From positions 558,001 to 622,000 of the forward strand of contig NZ_BSDC01000002.1 of the NCBI RefSeq assembly GCF_030268045.1: DNA of 64,000 bases, in the 5' to 3' direction. Below the pieces are notes generated by a model. It was not told the DNA's origin. It saw nothing but the letters and a program-made list of their open reading frames with translations, and ran no database searches. This DNA is from Geothrix edaphica. GTDB lineage: Bacteria > Acidobacteriota > Holophagae > Holophagales > Holophagaceae. Of this stretch, positions 42,465 to 54,070 are shown one piece after another; positions within the stretch are counted from its first letter, which is position 1, and each line of letters opens with the position of its first letter. Both the position numbers and the translations under genes were made by a program.

Positions 42465-44375
42465 ATGTCCCTGATCCGCGCCCTGCGCGCCGCGCTCGTC
42501 CCGGTTCTCCTTCTCGGCGCGGCGAGCGCGCCGGCCCAGGATGCGGCGGCGGGGCCCGCCGAGGTGCGCGCCCAGTACACCAAGCGCGAGGTCCAGATCC
42601 CCATGCGGGACGGCGTGAAGCTCTTCACGGCCATCTACACGCCTAAGGACACCACCCGCACCTACCCCTTCCTCCTCCAGCGCACGCCCTACAGCGTGTA
42701 CCCCTACGGCGCCGACGCCTTCCCGGAGCACCTGGGCCCCTCGGCCCCCTTCCAGAAGGAGGGCTTCATCTTCGTGTACCAGGACGTGCGCGGCCGGATG
42801 ATGTCCGAGGGCGAGTTCGTGAACATGCGGCCCCAGCGCGCGGTGAGCGGGGCCGCCGTGGATGAGAGCACGGACACCTACGACACCCTCGACTGGCTGC
42901 TGAAGCACGTGGAGGGGAACAACGGCCGCGCCGGCCAGTGGGGCATCAGCTATCCCGGCTTCTACACGGCCGTGGGCATGCTGTCGGGCCATCCGGCCCT
43001 CAAGGCCGTGTCACCCGAGGCCCCCATCACGGACTGGTTCGCGGGCGACGACTTCCACCGCAACGGGGCCCTGTGGTTGCCCCATGCCTTCAACTTCATG
43101 GTGAGCTTCGGGCAGCCCCGGCCCAAGCCCACGGCGGAATGGCCCCGGCCCTTCCACCACGGCACCTCGGATGGCTACGGGTGGTTCCTGCGCCTGGGCC
43201 CCACGGGCGACACGCGGCAGTACACGAAGGATGTGCCCTTCTGGAACGAGATGCTGGACCACCCGGACTACGACGCCTTCTGGCAGGCCCGCAACCCGCG
43301 GCCCCAGCTCAAGGACGTGAAGCCCGCCGTGCTGACCGTGGGCGGCTGGTTCGACGCGGAGAACCTCTACGGCACCCTCCAGGTGTTCAAGACCCTGGGC
43401 CGCCAGAGCCCCGCCACGGACAGCCGGCTGGTCATGGGCCCCTGGTTCCATGGGGGCTGGGAGCGCAGCAAGGGCGACCACCTCGGCCCCGTGCAGTTCG
43501 GGGCCGACACCTCCTCCTGGTTCCAGACGGAAGTCCTCTTCCACTTCTTCATGCAGCACCTGAAGGAGGCGAAGGCCCCCGCCCTGGCCAAGGCCACCGT
43601 CTTCGAGACCGGCGCCAACCGCTGGCGCCAGCTGGAGGCCTGGCCGCCGAAGCAGGCCCGGGAGGCGAAGCTCTACCTTCAGCCCGAGGGCGGTCTCTCC
43701 CTGGCGCCGCCGGCGCCCGGCGGCGGCGCCGATAGCTTCAGCTCGGATCCCGCCAAGCCCGTCCCCTTCACGGAACAGGTGGCCATCGGCATGCCCAAGG
43801 ACTACATGGTCGCCGACCAGCGCTTCGCCGGCCGCCGGCCGGACGTGCTGGTGTTCCAGACCGAACCCCTGGCTGAGGACCTGACCCTCGCCGGCCCCCT
43901 GCGACCGGAGCTCTTCGTGGCCACCACGGGCACCGACGCCGACTGGGTGGTGAAGCTCATCGATGTCTACCCGGACGACTTCCACAACCCGGACTTCAGG
44001 GAGAGCGGCCTCCCCTGGGATCGCACACCCAACCCCATGGGCGGCTACCAGCAGCTGGTGCGGGGCGAGGTCATGCGCGGCAAGTTCCGCGACAGCCTGT
44101 CCACGCCCGCGCCCTTCGTCCCCGGCCAGCCCACCCGCGTGGCCTGGTCCATGAACGACATCTTCCACACGTTCAAAAAGGGACACCGCGTCATGGTGCA
44201 GGTCCAGAGCACCTGGTTCCCCCTCATGGACCGCAATCCCCAGGTGTTCATGGACATCAACAAGGCCAAGGCCGGCGACTACCAGAAGGCCACCCACACC
44301 GTCTTCCACGATGCCGCGCGGCCGAGCGGGGTGTCAGTGGGCCTGCTCGATCTTGCGCGGCCCCCAAGGCAGTAG
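42465..44375 (+). CDS. Secreted CocE/NonD-type alpha/beta hydrolase (X-Pro dipeptidyl-peptidase S15 family)
   Basis: A 636-residue hydrolase with a signal peptide (ALRAALVPVLLLGAASAPAQ). The catalytic domain has the nucleophile Ser in GQWGISYPGF, Asp in VGGWFDAENLYG and His in GPWFHGGWER. The C-terminal jelly-roll X-Pro domain follows (about 400-636). Relatives include cocaine esterase and glutaryl-7-ACA acylase; the natural substrate is probably an ester or amide in the periplasm. GGAG precedes the ATG at 42465; the longer frame upstream is opposite aguA. Confidence 0.9.
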   Translation: MSLIRALRAALVPVLLLGAASAPAQDAAAGPAEVRAQYTKREVQIPMRDGVKLFTAIYTPKDTTRTYPFLLQRTPYSVYPYGADAFPEHLGPSAPFQKEGFIFVYQDVRGRMMSEGEFVNMRPQRAVSGAAVDESTDTYDTLDWLLKHVEGNNGRAGQWGISYPGFYTAVGMLSGHPALKAVSPEAPITDWFAGDDFHRNGALWLPHAFNFMVSFGQPRPKPTAEWPRPFHHGTSDGYGWFLRLGPTGDTRQYTKDVPFWNEMLDHPDYDAFWQARNPRPQLKDVKPAVLTVGGWFDAENLYGTLQVFKTLGRQSPATDSRLVMGPWFHGGWERSKGDHLGPVQFGADTSSWFQTEVLFHFFMQHLKEAKAPALAKATVFETGANRWRQLEAWPPKQAREAKLYLQPEGGLSLAPPAPGGGADSFSSDPAKPVPFTEQVAIGMPKDYMVADQRFAGRRPDVLVFQTEPLAEDLTLAGPLRPELFVATTGTDADWVVKLIDVYPDDFHNPDFRESGLPWDRTPNPMGGYQQLVRGEVMRGKFRDSLSTPAPFVPGQPTRVAWSMNDIFHTFKKGHRVMVQVQSTWFPLMDRNPQVFMDINKAKAGDYQKATHTVFHDAARPSGVSVGLLDLARPPRQ

Positions 44376-44557
44376 GGCAATCAGGCAGGAAGCACCTGGT
44401 CTGGCTCGGGGGTCGGGTTGACGCGTGGCGAAGAACCAGTGACACTCGACCGTGATTTCCCGATTTATGCATCATCTTTCGTGCATCCGAGGCCAGGAAC
44501 ACCTTTTTCGATCGGGTCCAGACTCATTGATTTCATGCTCAGCCTTGGGAGTGATCC

Positions 44558-45103
44558 ATGCCCCGTGTTTTCCTCAGCCTGGTTTCCCTGGTGGTTCTTC
44601 AATCCTCGGGATGGGCTCAAACGCCCGTGACCCCTCCCAGCCCTCAGCCTGAGGAGAACCCCTATGAGCTGGTCCCGGTGGCCGATGACCAGACGGTCAT
44701 CGAAGCCAAAAGCCTGATCCTCCAAACGGGGGTGCTTGGCACGGCTCAATCCCAGACCCTGCCAGGGCAACGCCCCTTGGGCCCGGGATCCGGCATGGCC
44801 GATCTGGCCGCCGAGATGCCCAATGCCTTCCGCTGCTATGGATTCATCCTGGGGGCCGGGGAGAAGCTGCGCCTGCGCCTCCAAGGACAGACAGGCGGCC
44901 GCATCTTCATGAAGTTTTTGCCCAAGCGACCTGCCGATGCCATGGCCTCCCAGGTGCGGCGGGCGAACCTGATGCCGGCCCCCTCCCGCGCCGCCAGGAT
45001 CGAGATCACCAACGTTACAGACAAACCCTATCAGGTTGCCCTGATGCTGTATGGTCAGGCCAACTACCCCTATACCCTGGTGATTGAGCGAACTAAGAAA
45101 TAA
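44558..45103 (+). CDS. Small secreted protein of unknown function
   Basis: A 181-residue protein with a signal peptide (MPRVFLSLVSLVVLQSSGWA) and a Pro-rich segment. The C-terminal part of about 100 residues (RCYGFILGAGEKLRLRLQGQTGGRIFMKFLP, ARIEITNVTDKPYQVALMLYG) looks like a beta-sandwich. GGGAG precedes the ATG. The surrounding sequence (about 44.4-45.2 kb) is visibly less GC-rich than its neighbours, with codons such as AAA, TAT and TTT, which hints at recent acquisition. No family is recognised. Confidence 0.65.
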   Translation: MPRVFLSLVSLVVLQSSGWAQTPVTPPSPQPEENPYELVPVADDQTVIEAKSLILQTGVLGTAQSQTLPGQRPLGPGSGMADLAAEMPNAFRCYGFILGAGEKLRLRLQGQTGGRIFMKFLPKRPADAMASQVRRANLMPAPSRAARIEITNVTDKPYQVALMLYGQANYPYTLVIERTKK

Positions 45104-45158
45104 TAAAGACTCGATCCCGGTCTGGTTCTTCAGCCTCGCTGACGCCCGCGGCCCGGAT

Positions 45159-45185
45159 GGCTCTTCAATCAGCCATTGAATAGCC
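45159..45185. terminator. Hairpin between convergent genes
   Basis: GGCTCTTCAAT and ATTGAATAGCC arms around a 5-nt loop (one mismatch) lie between the stops of the secreted-protein gene and the convergent methyltransferase gene. It is a plausible bidirectional terminator. Confidence 0.45.
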
Positions 45186-45211
45186 TTCGAATGGAGCGGA
45201 AAACCTGGGTT

Positions 45212-46267
45212 TCAACCCTTCCAGCCCTCCAACACCCTGAACCGGCTGCCCATCATGTCGGGCAGGGTGAGTTGGAGGAGGTTCTCGGTGCGCTTCATGC
45301 GCTCGGGGGCCGGCAGGGCCATCCAGCCGGCGCCCCACTGGTCCAGGGGGGCGTGGGTGCGGATCCACTTGCTCAGCTCCAGGTGGCTGAGGTCCGACAG
45401 GCCTTCACCTTGGAGCAGGGCGGCCAGCCGGGTGAAGTCGACATCCACTGTCAAGTCGGCCTCCCCCAGGTCCTCGTGCCAGTTGCCGTCCACGCTGTGG
45501 GCCTTGAAGCGGCGCAGGTCCGCGCCCTTGGCCAGCAGGCGGCTGGCGGGCTCGCCGTAGTCCACCGCCAGGAAGAGGCCCGCCTGCAGGGGCGCCGCCA
45601 GCTCGTGGATGAGGCCCGGCAGGCCCTCGCACCAGATGCTGCCGTCCCGGGGCTCCAGGCCATCGGTCTGAGCCGCGAACCAGGCGCCGGCCTCGCCGGG
45701 ATCCGCGGCCTGCCACTGGGGACCGGCAGCGGTCAGCACCTCGCGGGTCCACTGTCCGCCATCCCAGCGCCAAGGTTGCGCGGGCAGGGCGTCGAAGAAC
45801 TCGTTGCTGAAGATGGCGCCGGTGAAGGGCTCCAGAGGTTCGTTCTCAGCGGCGAAGCGCGCGCGATTCGCCGTCAGGAAAGGCGCCAGGGCGTCTTCCG
45901 CGGCCCGGCGGGCGGCGGGGTTGTCGTCACGGTGGATATAAACCAGGGCTTCGGCGAAGGGGCCCGTGACGGCGTTCAGCACATCCCGGCCCAGCCAGCC
46001 GCGACCGGCGCCGGGCTCCAGGGCCGTGAAGACCGCCGGTCGGCCCAGGCGCTCCCAGGCCGCCTCCAGGCGCAGGGCGATGGTCTGGCCCAGCAGGGGC
46101 CCCAGGTCCAGGGCCGTGTAGTAGTCCTTGCCCGCGAAGCCCCAGGGACCTTCGGAACGCCGGTAGTAGCCGTGCTCCGGGTGGTAGAGGCCCAGGGCCA
46201 TCACCTCCGCGGCGGGCACGGGGCCTTCGGCGAGGCGGGTCTGCAGCAGGTCGGTCAGCGGGTTCAC
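45212..46267 (-). CDS. MidA/NDUFAF7-like SAM-dependent methyltransferase
   Basis: A 351-residue protein of the DUF185/MidA type. The N-terminal motif YHPEHGYYRR, the SAM loop EPGAGRGWLGRDV and IFSNEFFDALPAQ are characteristic; the eukaryotic member methylates an arginine of complex I. The start is GTG at 46267, overlapping the MMPL stop by GTGA, with GGAGA upstream, so translation is coupled. The bacterial substrate is unknown. Confidence 0.85.
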   Translation of the reverse strand: MNPLTDLLQTRLAEGPVPAAEVMALGLYHPEHGYYRRSEGPWGFAGKDYYTALDLGPLLGQTIALRLEAAWERLGRPAVFTALEPGAGRGWLGRDVLNAVTGPFAEALVYIHRDDNPAARRAAEDALAPFLTANRARFAAENEPLEPFTGAIFSNEFFDALPAQPWRWDGGQWTREVLTAAGPQWQAADPGEAGAWFAAQTDGLEPRDGSIWCEGLPGLIHELAAPLQAGLFLAVDYGEPASRLLAKGADLRRFKAHSVDGNWHEDLGEADLTVDVDFTRLAALLQGEGLSDLSHLELSKWIRTHAPLDQWGAGWMALPAPERMKRTENLLQLTLPDMMGSRFRVLEGWKG

Positions 46268-48816
46268 TTCTTCTCCAAGGGCCACTTCTCCAGCAGCACG
46301 GGCAGCAGCCACTGGGTGAGGAGGAGGGCCAGGGCCACACCGCCCAGGCAGGCCAGCCCGAGGCCCCGCAGGCCGCGGTAGCCGCTGAACACCATGCCGC
46401 CGAAGCCGGCCAGCGTGGTGCCGGCGCAGACGGCGTTGACGCGGGCCACGCGCTGGGGGGCATCGGCCTCGCCCCGGGCCCGGTGCAGCAGGTTGAAGGC
46501 CGTGTCCACGCTGACGCCCAGGGCGATGGGGATGGCCATGAGCGAGAGGAAGGTGAGGGGCTCGCCGCCCCAGCCCAGGGCGCCCAGGGCGCCGGCCTGG
46601 CTGGCCAGCAGGGGCACCAGGGCGAACAGCGCGAAGCGCAGGCTGCGGCCGAAGAGGGCGATGACGGCGAAGATCCCTGTCAGGGCCAGGAGAACGGCCT
46701 GCTGGACCGCCTCCCGCGCGATGCCCTTCACCACGCGGAAAAGCGGCTGGGTGCCGACGAAGCGCCCTCCCGCCGCCTCGACCTCCGGGGTGAGCCGGAG
46801 GAGGGAGGCCTCGTCCAGCCGGATGGGGACCGTCAGGGCCGTGGGCAGCGGAGCGAGGGTCCGTCCGCGGTGCAGGCGATCCCAGAGCGTCCAGCGGCGG
46901 GCCTCCTCGGGCGGCTGGGCGGCCCGGGGCAGGAGGGCCTGGAGGGCCCGCACGGGCTCGCCCGGATCCGCCGCCGCGGAGGCCAGGGCGGCCAGGGGCC
47001 CCTCCAGGCCCGCGGGATCCAGGCCCGCCCTGGCCGCGGCCTCCAGCACCTGGCGCCGCCAGGTCTCGGAGCCCAGGGCGTGGCGCAATTCGGGATCGAG
47101 GCTCTGCCAGTCGGGCACGGGCAGGCCCGCCTCGCGGAGGATGGGGCTCAGCTTGTTCCAGCGGGCCGGCAGGCGGTCCGGATCCTCCAGGGGGATCTGG
47201 AGCGCCAGGGGCTGGAGGCTGGCGCCGAGGGTCTTCGTCAGCCGCGTCTGGAGGGTGAGGGCGGGATTGCCCTGGGCCCGGAAGCGGCGCAGGTCCTCCT
47301 CCCAGCGGGTGCGGGGTGCGCCCAGGAGCGCCAGGACCAGCAGTCCGAGGGCGGCCCAGGGGGCCCAGGCGCGGCGGCGCGGCAGGGGCGGTGGCGGCCC
47401 CGGGGCGAAGGTGCCCTTGCCCCGGTCCAGCCAGAGCAGCAGGGGCGGCATCACCAGGAAGGTGGCGGCGAGGCAGGCCAGTAGGCCCAGGCCCGTGGTG
47501 AGGCCCAGGTCGCGGATGCCGGGGAAGGGGGCGAAGGCCAGGGCCAGAAAAGCCAGGGCTGTGGCCAAGGCACCGGCCACCACGCCGGGTCCCGTGCCGA
47601 GCAGCGCCGCACGCAGGGCCCGGGCCTTGACCCGGCCCGCCCGGCGCTCCTCGCGGTAGCGGCTGAAGAGCAGGATGCCCACGTCGTCGCCCACGCCCAG
47701 CAGCACGGCGCCGAAGCCCGCGGCCATGAGGTTCACACGCCCCAGGATCCAGCCCGTGAGCCCCAGGGCCCACACCATGCCGATGAGGAGGGGGCCCATG
47801 ACGAAGCCGTAGCCGGCAAGGGTGCGGAAGCCCAGCCAGTACACCAGGCCGATGAGGACGAAGCTGAGGGCCAGGCTGAGGAGCACCTCGAGGGTGAGCC
47901 GGTGGGACTCCCAGGCGGTGATGGCATGGGCGCCGGTGGCCTGGAGGGGGAAGGCGCGCTCGGCCTGGGGCGCCAGCGCGGCCTCGACCGCCTTCAGGGT
48001 GGCGGCCTCGGGCAGAGGGCCCTCGGCCCCGCGGCCCAGCCAGGCCAGGGCGCGGGTGGTGGCCTTCACCTCCGTGGCCGGGAAGCCCGCCACCAGGGGC
48101 AGCAGGACGAAGCGGCCGTCCTTGGTCTCCAGGTAGCCCGTCCGCATGCGCAGGGTGAAGGCGCGGCCCAGGGCCTGGGCCCTGGCCATGCCCTCGCCGG
48201 TCTGGGGGGCCAGGTCCCGGAGCCCCAGGGGATCGAGGCGGGCCAGGGCCGCGGGGAGGGGCTCGGGCGAGGCCAGGGCGCGGGCCGTGGCCTGCAGGCG
48301 CCGCTGGACTTCCGCGGGCTCCTTCAGGGGGGCCAGCCGGTCCCCCAGCCAGGCGGGGGCCAGGGCGTAGAGGGTCTCCGTGGTGAGGCGGCTCACGGCC
48401 GCGTCGCCCTCGGTGATGGCGCCCACGGCCAAGAGTGCCGGCCAAGGGCTCAGGCCGCCGGGGCCGGGCACCGGCACGGGATCGGACAGGCGGCCCTCGG
48501 CGGCCAGGCCGTTGAGGGGCAGACCGCCCTTCGTGAGGAGCCGGTCCACCAGGCCCTCAGCCCAGGCGCGGCGGGCCTCCAGGTCGGCCTCGCTGCCCTC
48601 CGCCACCAGCCAGAGCAGCTCCTGCTGGCCGACGCCCGCCTCCAGGTTCGCCCGCACGGCGGGGTGTTCCGCCGGCAGCAGGCTCATGAGGTCCAGGGCC
48701 CGCTCCACGCGCAGGGTGCCCCAGCCCAGCACCAGGGAGAGGCCCGCCGTGAGGAGCCAGAGCCCCGGGGACCGGGACAGGTGCAGGCGGAGGAGGCCGC
48801 GGAGCAGAGCCTTCAT
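46264..48816 (-). CDS. MMPL/RND-family membrane transporter
   Basis: An 850-residue inner-membrane protein with two repeats of one membrane helix, a large periplasmic domain and a five-to-six-helix bundle. RND signatures occur in both bundles: LGVGDDVGILLFSRYREERR and PIALGVSVDTAFNLLHRARGE. Relatives export lipids, hopanoids or other hydrophobic molecules. No membrane-fusion or outer-membrane partner is adjacent. It is coupled to MidA-like (4-nt overlap) and lies 3 nt after the DnaC-like gene. Confidence 0.88.
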   Translation of the reverse strand: MKALLRGLLRLHLSRSPGLWLLTAGLSLVLGWGTLRVERALDLMSLLPAEHPAVRANLEAGVGQQELLWLVAEGSEADLEARRAWAEGLVDRLLTKGGLPLNGLAAEGRLSDPVPVPGPGGLSPWPALLAVGAITEGDAAVSRLTTETLYALAPAWLGDRLAPLKEPAEVQRRLQATARALASPEPLPAALARLDPLGLRDLAPQTGEGMARAQALGRAFTLRMRTGYLETKDGRFVLLPLVAGFPATEVKATTRALAWLGRGAEGPLPEAATLKAVEAALAPQAERAFPLQATGAHAITAWESHRLTLEVLLSLALSFVLIGLVYWLGFRTLAGYGFVMGPLLIGMVWALGLTGWILGRVNLMAAGFGAVLLGVGDDVGILLFSRYREERRAGRVKARALRAALLGTGPGVVAGALATALAFLALAFAPFPGIRDLGLTTGLGLLACLAATFLVMPPLLLWLDRGKGTFAPGPPPPLPRRRAWAPWAALGLLVLALLGAPRTRWEEDLRRFRAQGNPALTLQTRLTKTLGASLQPLALQIPLEDPDRLPARWNKLSPILREAGLPVPDWQSLDPELRHALGSETWRRQVLEAAARAGLDPAGLEGPLAALASAAADPGEPVRALQALLPRAAQPPEEARRWTLWDRLHRGRTLAPLPTALTVPIRLDEASLLRLTPEVEAAGGRFVGTQPLFRVVKGIAREAVQQAVLLALTGIFAVIALFGRSLRFALFALVPLLASQAGALGALGWGGEPLTFLSLMAIPIALGVSVDTAFNLLHRARGEADAPQRVARVNAVCAGTTLAGFGGMVFSGYRGLRGLGLACLGGVALALLLTQWLLPVLLEKWPLEKK

Positions 48817-48819
48817 CGC

Positions 48820-49707
48820 CTACCCGCGCTCCATGCGCTCGATCCAGGGCTTCAGGGCCGGCACCATCTCCACTCGCTCGGCGCCGCGCAGCCGCTCCAG
48901 GAGGCTGCCATCCTCCAGGCGGGCCAGGGGGTGGTTCTCGCGACGGTCCAGGGCCTCGGGGGGGCCCGCGGAGGTCAGGATGGTGGGCAGCTCCTCGCTG
49001 TAGCGGTGATCCAGCAGCTGGGCCAGGGCCGCGGCCACGCGGAGGTCCGAGTCCATGCGGTCCCAGTCGTCCAGCACCAGGAGGGGCGGATCCTGGAGGG
49101 GCTCCACCAGGTCGCGCACGCTCTGGAAGGCCTGGTTTTGGAAGCTGCGCACGTCGTAGTAGGCGTCCTTGATGGCCTGGCTGAGCGTCCGCACGGAGAC
49201 GAACCGGCCGCCCTTGCCCGTGCGCTCGGTCCAGGCCCGCAGGGCTGCAGCAGCCAGGGTGCTCCGGCCGCTCTGGGCGGGGCCGTGGATCCACCACAGC
49301 TCCCAGCCGTGGCGGAACTTGTGCTTGCCGTTGGAGGCCCACTGGAAGAGGGAGTCAGCACCGGCGGGCCGGATGCCGTGCTCCGGGCGGCGCTTGAGGG
49401 CGGCGAGGAGCTTCACGAGATCGTCGCGGCCCTCCAGGTCGCCCACCTCGTCGACGGGCCTCGCCAGCAGGTCCTCCAGGTCCGCCACGCGGTCCAGGAG
49501 GGCGCGGGCGTGGCAGGCCTGGACGTTGTTCCACCACTTCCAGAAGCGGGCGAAGTCGGCTTCCCGGTAGCGGGCGGGCAGGCCGAGGGTTTCCGCGTCC
49601 GGGGCCACATCCGCCGTGCAGCCGCAGACCAGCACCGGCTTCTGGGGATCGGGATCGAAGATGAGTCCCTGGCCCTGGCAGCGGGGACAGTCAGGACGCC
49701 CTTTCAT
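48820..49707 (-). CDS. DnaC/IstB-like AAA+ protein with altered Walker A
   Basis: A 295-residue protein. The N-terminal cysteine cluster (CPRCQGQG near 7-14, CGC near 28-30) suggests zinc binding. The C-terminal half resembles the AAA+ core of helicase loaders, with Walker B LLVLDDWDRM and a sensor-1-like TILTSAGPPE. Walker A reads HGPAQSGRST, so the invariant Lys is Arg148. ATP binding may be weakened. The start overlaps the sigma-factor stop by 4 nt (ATGA). The role could be replication restart or stress-related loading; unproven. Confidence 0.7.
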   Translation of the reverse strand: MKGRPDCPRCQGQGLIFDPDPQKPVLVCGCTADVAPDAETLGLPARYREADFARFWKWWNNVQACHARALLDRVADLEDLLARPVDEVGDLEGRDDLVKLLAALKRRPEHGIRPAGADSLFQWASNGKHKFRHGWELWWIHGPAQSGRSTLAAAALRAWTERTGKGGRFVSVRTLSQAIKDAYYDVRSFQNQAFQSVRDLVEPLQDPPLLVLDDWDRMDSDLRVAAALAQLLDHRYSEELPTILTSAGPPEALDRRENHPLARLEDGSLLERLRGAERVEMVPALKPWIERMERG

Positions 49708-50570
49708 GGCCCGTCTCCGCCCCGCAGGAAGCCGCCCAGCACCTCGCGGCGGCGCTCGCGGATGCGGGAGAAGGCCCGCTCCTCCAGCTGGCGCACGCGC
49801 TCCCGGGAGATGGGCGGATCGAACTGCTTGCCGATCTGCTCGAGGGTCAGCGGCTCATGCCCGCCCAGACCGAAGTGGAGGGCGATGATCTTGCGCTCCT
49901 TCTCGCTGAGGGTCTGCAGGCTCGCCTCGATCTGTTCCAGGAACGCCTCCTGGTCCAGCGTGTGCATGGCGGAGGGCTCCACCTCCTGCTCCAGGCTGTC
50001 GCCCACGGTGAGGTCCGAGTCACCCAGGCCCTGTTCGGTGGAGACCGTGGAGGTGGTCTGCTGGAGCAGCTGGAGCCGCTCCACCTCCTCCACGGTGAGG
50101 TTCGCGGCGGTGGCGATCTCCTGCAGCATGGGCACCCGGCCCAGGGACTGGCTGAGCTTCTGGGTGACGCGGTTCAGCTGCACGAGGTGGCCCGCCACCT
50201 TCTGGGGCAGGCGGATCTTGTTCCCGTGTTCGGCCAGGGCGTGGAAGATGGCCTGCCGCACCCACCAGGAGGCGTAGGTGAGGAACTTGTTCTGTCGCTC
50301 GGGATCGAAGCGCTTGGCGGCCTCGATGAGGCCCAGGTTGCCCTCGCTGATGAGGTCCAGCAGATCGAGGCCCATGCCCTCGAACTTCCGCGCCTCCTTC
50401 ACCACGAAGCGGAGGTTGCCCTCGACGAGCTTGCGGAGGCCTTCGGGGTTGCGGTCGTTCTGCCACAGGCGCCCGTTGATGCGCTCCTCCTCTGCCGTCA
50501 GCAGGGGCAGGTGGCGGATGGAGTCGAAGTACTTGTCGAGCGAACGCTCTTCGAGATGCCGGAGGGGCAC
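49704..50570 (-). CDS. Group 2 sigma-70 family sigma factor
   Basis: A 288-residue sigma factor with regions 1.2, 2, 3 and 4 but no region 1.1. Region 2.2-2.4 includes LLDLISEGNLGLIEAAKRFDP and FLTYASWWVRQAIFHALAEHG. Region 4.2 includes LTLEQIGKQFDPPISRERVRQ, with a short insertion in the helix-turn-helix. It is close to RpoD/RpoS in core-binding and -10 reading parts. The start is GTG with AGGTG upstream. It lies next to hspR-dnaJ-dnaK, so a stress role is likely but only inferred. Confidence 0.85.
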   Translation of the reverse strand: MPLRHLEERSLDKYFDSIRHLPLLTAEEERINGRLWQNDRNPEGLRKLVEGNLRFVVKEARKFEGMGLDLLDLISEGNLGLIEAAKRFDPERQNKFLTYASWWVRQAIFHALAEHGNKIRLPQKVAGHLVQLNRVTQKLSQSLGRVPMLQEIATAANLTVEEVERLQLLQQTTSTVSTEQGLGDSDLTVGDSLEQEVEPSAMHTLDQEAFLEQIEASLQTLSEKERKIIALHFGLGGHEPLTLEQIGKQFDPPISRERVRQLEERAFSRIRERRREVLGGFLRGGDGP

Positions 50571-50632
50571 GGATCACCTAGGGAGAAGGATCAGCATAGC
50601 AAGCGATCCGCGCCGCTTGCGAAGCCTCGTGT

Positions 50633-51010
50633 TCAGCTGCGCTTGCGCAACCCGTGCGAGGCGAGCTTCACGAGGCCCGTGCCGCTGACGGGCCGGGGCA
50701 CGTCCTTGACGCCGGCGGCCTCCAGGGCCTGGGCCAGCCGCTCCAGGTCCTCCTGCATGCGGTTCAGGCGGTCCCGCAGGGTGAGGACCACCTCCACCCC
50801 GGCCAGGTTCACGCCGAGGTCGCGGGTGAGGTTGAGGATGAACTCCAGGCGCTCCAGGTCGTCATCGCTGTACAGGCGGGTCTTGCCCTCGGTGCGGCTG
50901 GGCGTGAGCAGGCCCTCGCGCTCGTAGAGGCGCAGGGTCTGGGGGTGCACGCCGTAGCGCATGGACACCACGCCGATCATGTAGGCGCCGAGTCTCGGGT
51001 CCTTAGCCAT
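50633..51010 (-). CDS. hspR: MerR-family heat-shock repressor HspR
   Basis: A 125-residue MerR-type regulator with an N-terminal winged helix ([26 protein letters not shown]) and a C-terminal helix for dimerisation. This is the HspR signature, and it follows dnaK-dnaJ as in other HspR operons, where HspR with DnaK represses the operon at HAIR sites. I see no clear HAIR sequence in front of dnaK or dnaJ. The ATG at 51010 overlaps the dnaJ stop by 8 nt; a GTG at 51019 is an alternative. Confidence 0.88.
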   Translation of the reverse strand: MAKDPRLGAYMIGVVSMRYGVHPQTLRLYEREGLLTPSRTEGKTRLYSDDDLERLEFILNLTRDLGVNLAGVEVVLTLRDRLNRMQEDLERLAQALEAAGVKDVPRPVSGTGLVKLASHGLRKRS

Positions 51011-52070
51011 GGCTCGCACTCCGTTGCTTCCGCACGTCCGCGTCGTTCAGCTCCGCCAGCTCCCGCAGGAGCTCCTTGCTGCGCTCGTCCTGGATCTGGG
51101 GCGTCACCACGGCCACTTCCGCGATGAGGTCGCCCCGCTGGCTGCCCCTCGGGATGGGCATGCCCTGGCCCTTGAGCCGGAGCCGGGCCCCGGTCTGGGT
51201 GCCCGGGGGCACCTTGATGGTCTGCTGGCCCTCGGGGGTGGGCACGTCCACTTTCGCCCCCAGGGCGGCTTCCGAAAAACTGATGGGCAGCCGGACATAG
51301 AGGTTCGGCCCCTTGCGCTCGAAGCGCGCGTCCGCCTCCATGCTGATCTGCAGGTAGAGGTCGCCGGGCCCGCCACCGCGGCGGCCCGCCTCGCCCTTGC
51401 CCGCCACCCGCAGGCGCGCCCCGTCCTCCACGCCCGCGGGGATGGCGATGGTCACGGTCTCCTGCCGGGGATGCCGACCGGCGCCGCCACACTCGGGGCA
51501 AGCCGGGGCGCGCATCCCCCGGCCCTGGCAGTCGGGACAGGTGCGGCCGAAGGAGAGAAAGCCCGAGCCCCCGCCCACCTTGCCCTTGCCCCCGCAGGTG
51601 CGGCAGGGCTCCTGCTTCTTGGCGGCCTCGCCGGTGCCGCGGCAGGCCATGCAGGGCTCGGAGCGGTTCACGCGCAGGTTGAGCCGCGTGCCCTCGAAGG
51701 CCTCCCGGAAGCCCAGGCGCACGGTGTGGACCAGGTCCTCGCCGCGCTCGGGCCCGTGGCGCATGGGACGCCCGCCGAACCCCGCGAAGATGTCCTCGAA
51801 GGAGAAGCCCGCGTCCGGCTCGAAGCCCGGCGGGACCTGGGCCCCGGGGCCGCTGGGATCGCCGTAGGTGTCGTAGTTCTTCCGCTTCTCGGGGTCCGAC
51901 AGGACATCATTGGCCTCGGCCAGCTTCTTGAACTCCGCCTCGGCCTTGGCGTCGCCCGGGTTCAGGTCCGGGTGGTGCTTTCGCGCCAGCTTCCGGTACG
52001 CCTTCTTGATGTCCTCCTCCGAGGCCGTCCGAGGCACGCCCAGGATCTTGTAGTAGTCGGGATGGGGCAT
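51003..52070 (-). CDS. dnaJ: Co-chaperone DnaJ
   Basis: A 355-residue class A J-protein that stimulates the DnaK ATPase. The J domain (1-70) has the HPD motif in [12 protein letters not shown] short Gly/Phe segment follows ([13 protein letters not shown]). The zinc-finger domain has four CxxCxGxG motifs ([32 protein letters not shown]). The C-terminal substrate domains are complete. It is separated from dnaK by a strong palindromic terminator, so it may need its own promoter or read-through. Confidence 0.94.
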   Translation of the reverse strand: MPHPDYYKILGVPRTASEEDIKKAYRKLARKHHPDLNPGDAKAEAEFKKLAEANDVLSDPEKRKNYDTYGDPSGPGAQVPPGFEPDAGFSFEDIFAGFGGRPMRHGPERGEDLVHTVRLGFREAFEGTRLNLRVNRSEPCMACRGTGEAAKKQEPCRTCGGKGKVGGGSGFLSFGRTCPDCQGRGMRAPACPECGGAGRHPRQETVTIAIPAGVEDGARLRVAGKGEAGRRGGGPGDLYLQISMEADARFERKGPNLYVRLPISFSEAALGAKVDVPTPEGQQTIKVPPGTQTGARLRLKGQGMPIPRGSQRGDLIAEVAVVTPQIQDERSKELLRELAELNDADVRKQRSASHG

Positions 52071-52108
52071 GGGTTTAGTCTAAAGCACTCAGATTTGTCC
52101 AAGGCACA

Positions 52109-52138
52109 AAAATGGGGAGCCCGCGGGCTCCCCATTTT
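52109..52138. terminator. 30-bp perfect palindrome between dnaK and dnaJ
   Basis: 15-bp arms (AAAATGGGGAGCCCG and complement) form a strong hairpin ending in TTTT on either strand, 10 nt past the dnaK stop. It should attenuate transcription from dnaK into dnaJ-hspR, giving excess DnaK over its co-chaperone. Confidence 0.85.
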
Positions 52139-52148
52139 CGTGCCCAGG

Positions 52149-54041
<1,893 letters not shown>

Positions 54042-54070
54042 GGGGTCGCTCCTTCTGAGGGTGGCTGCTG

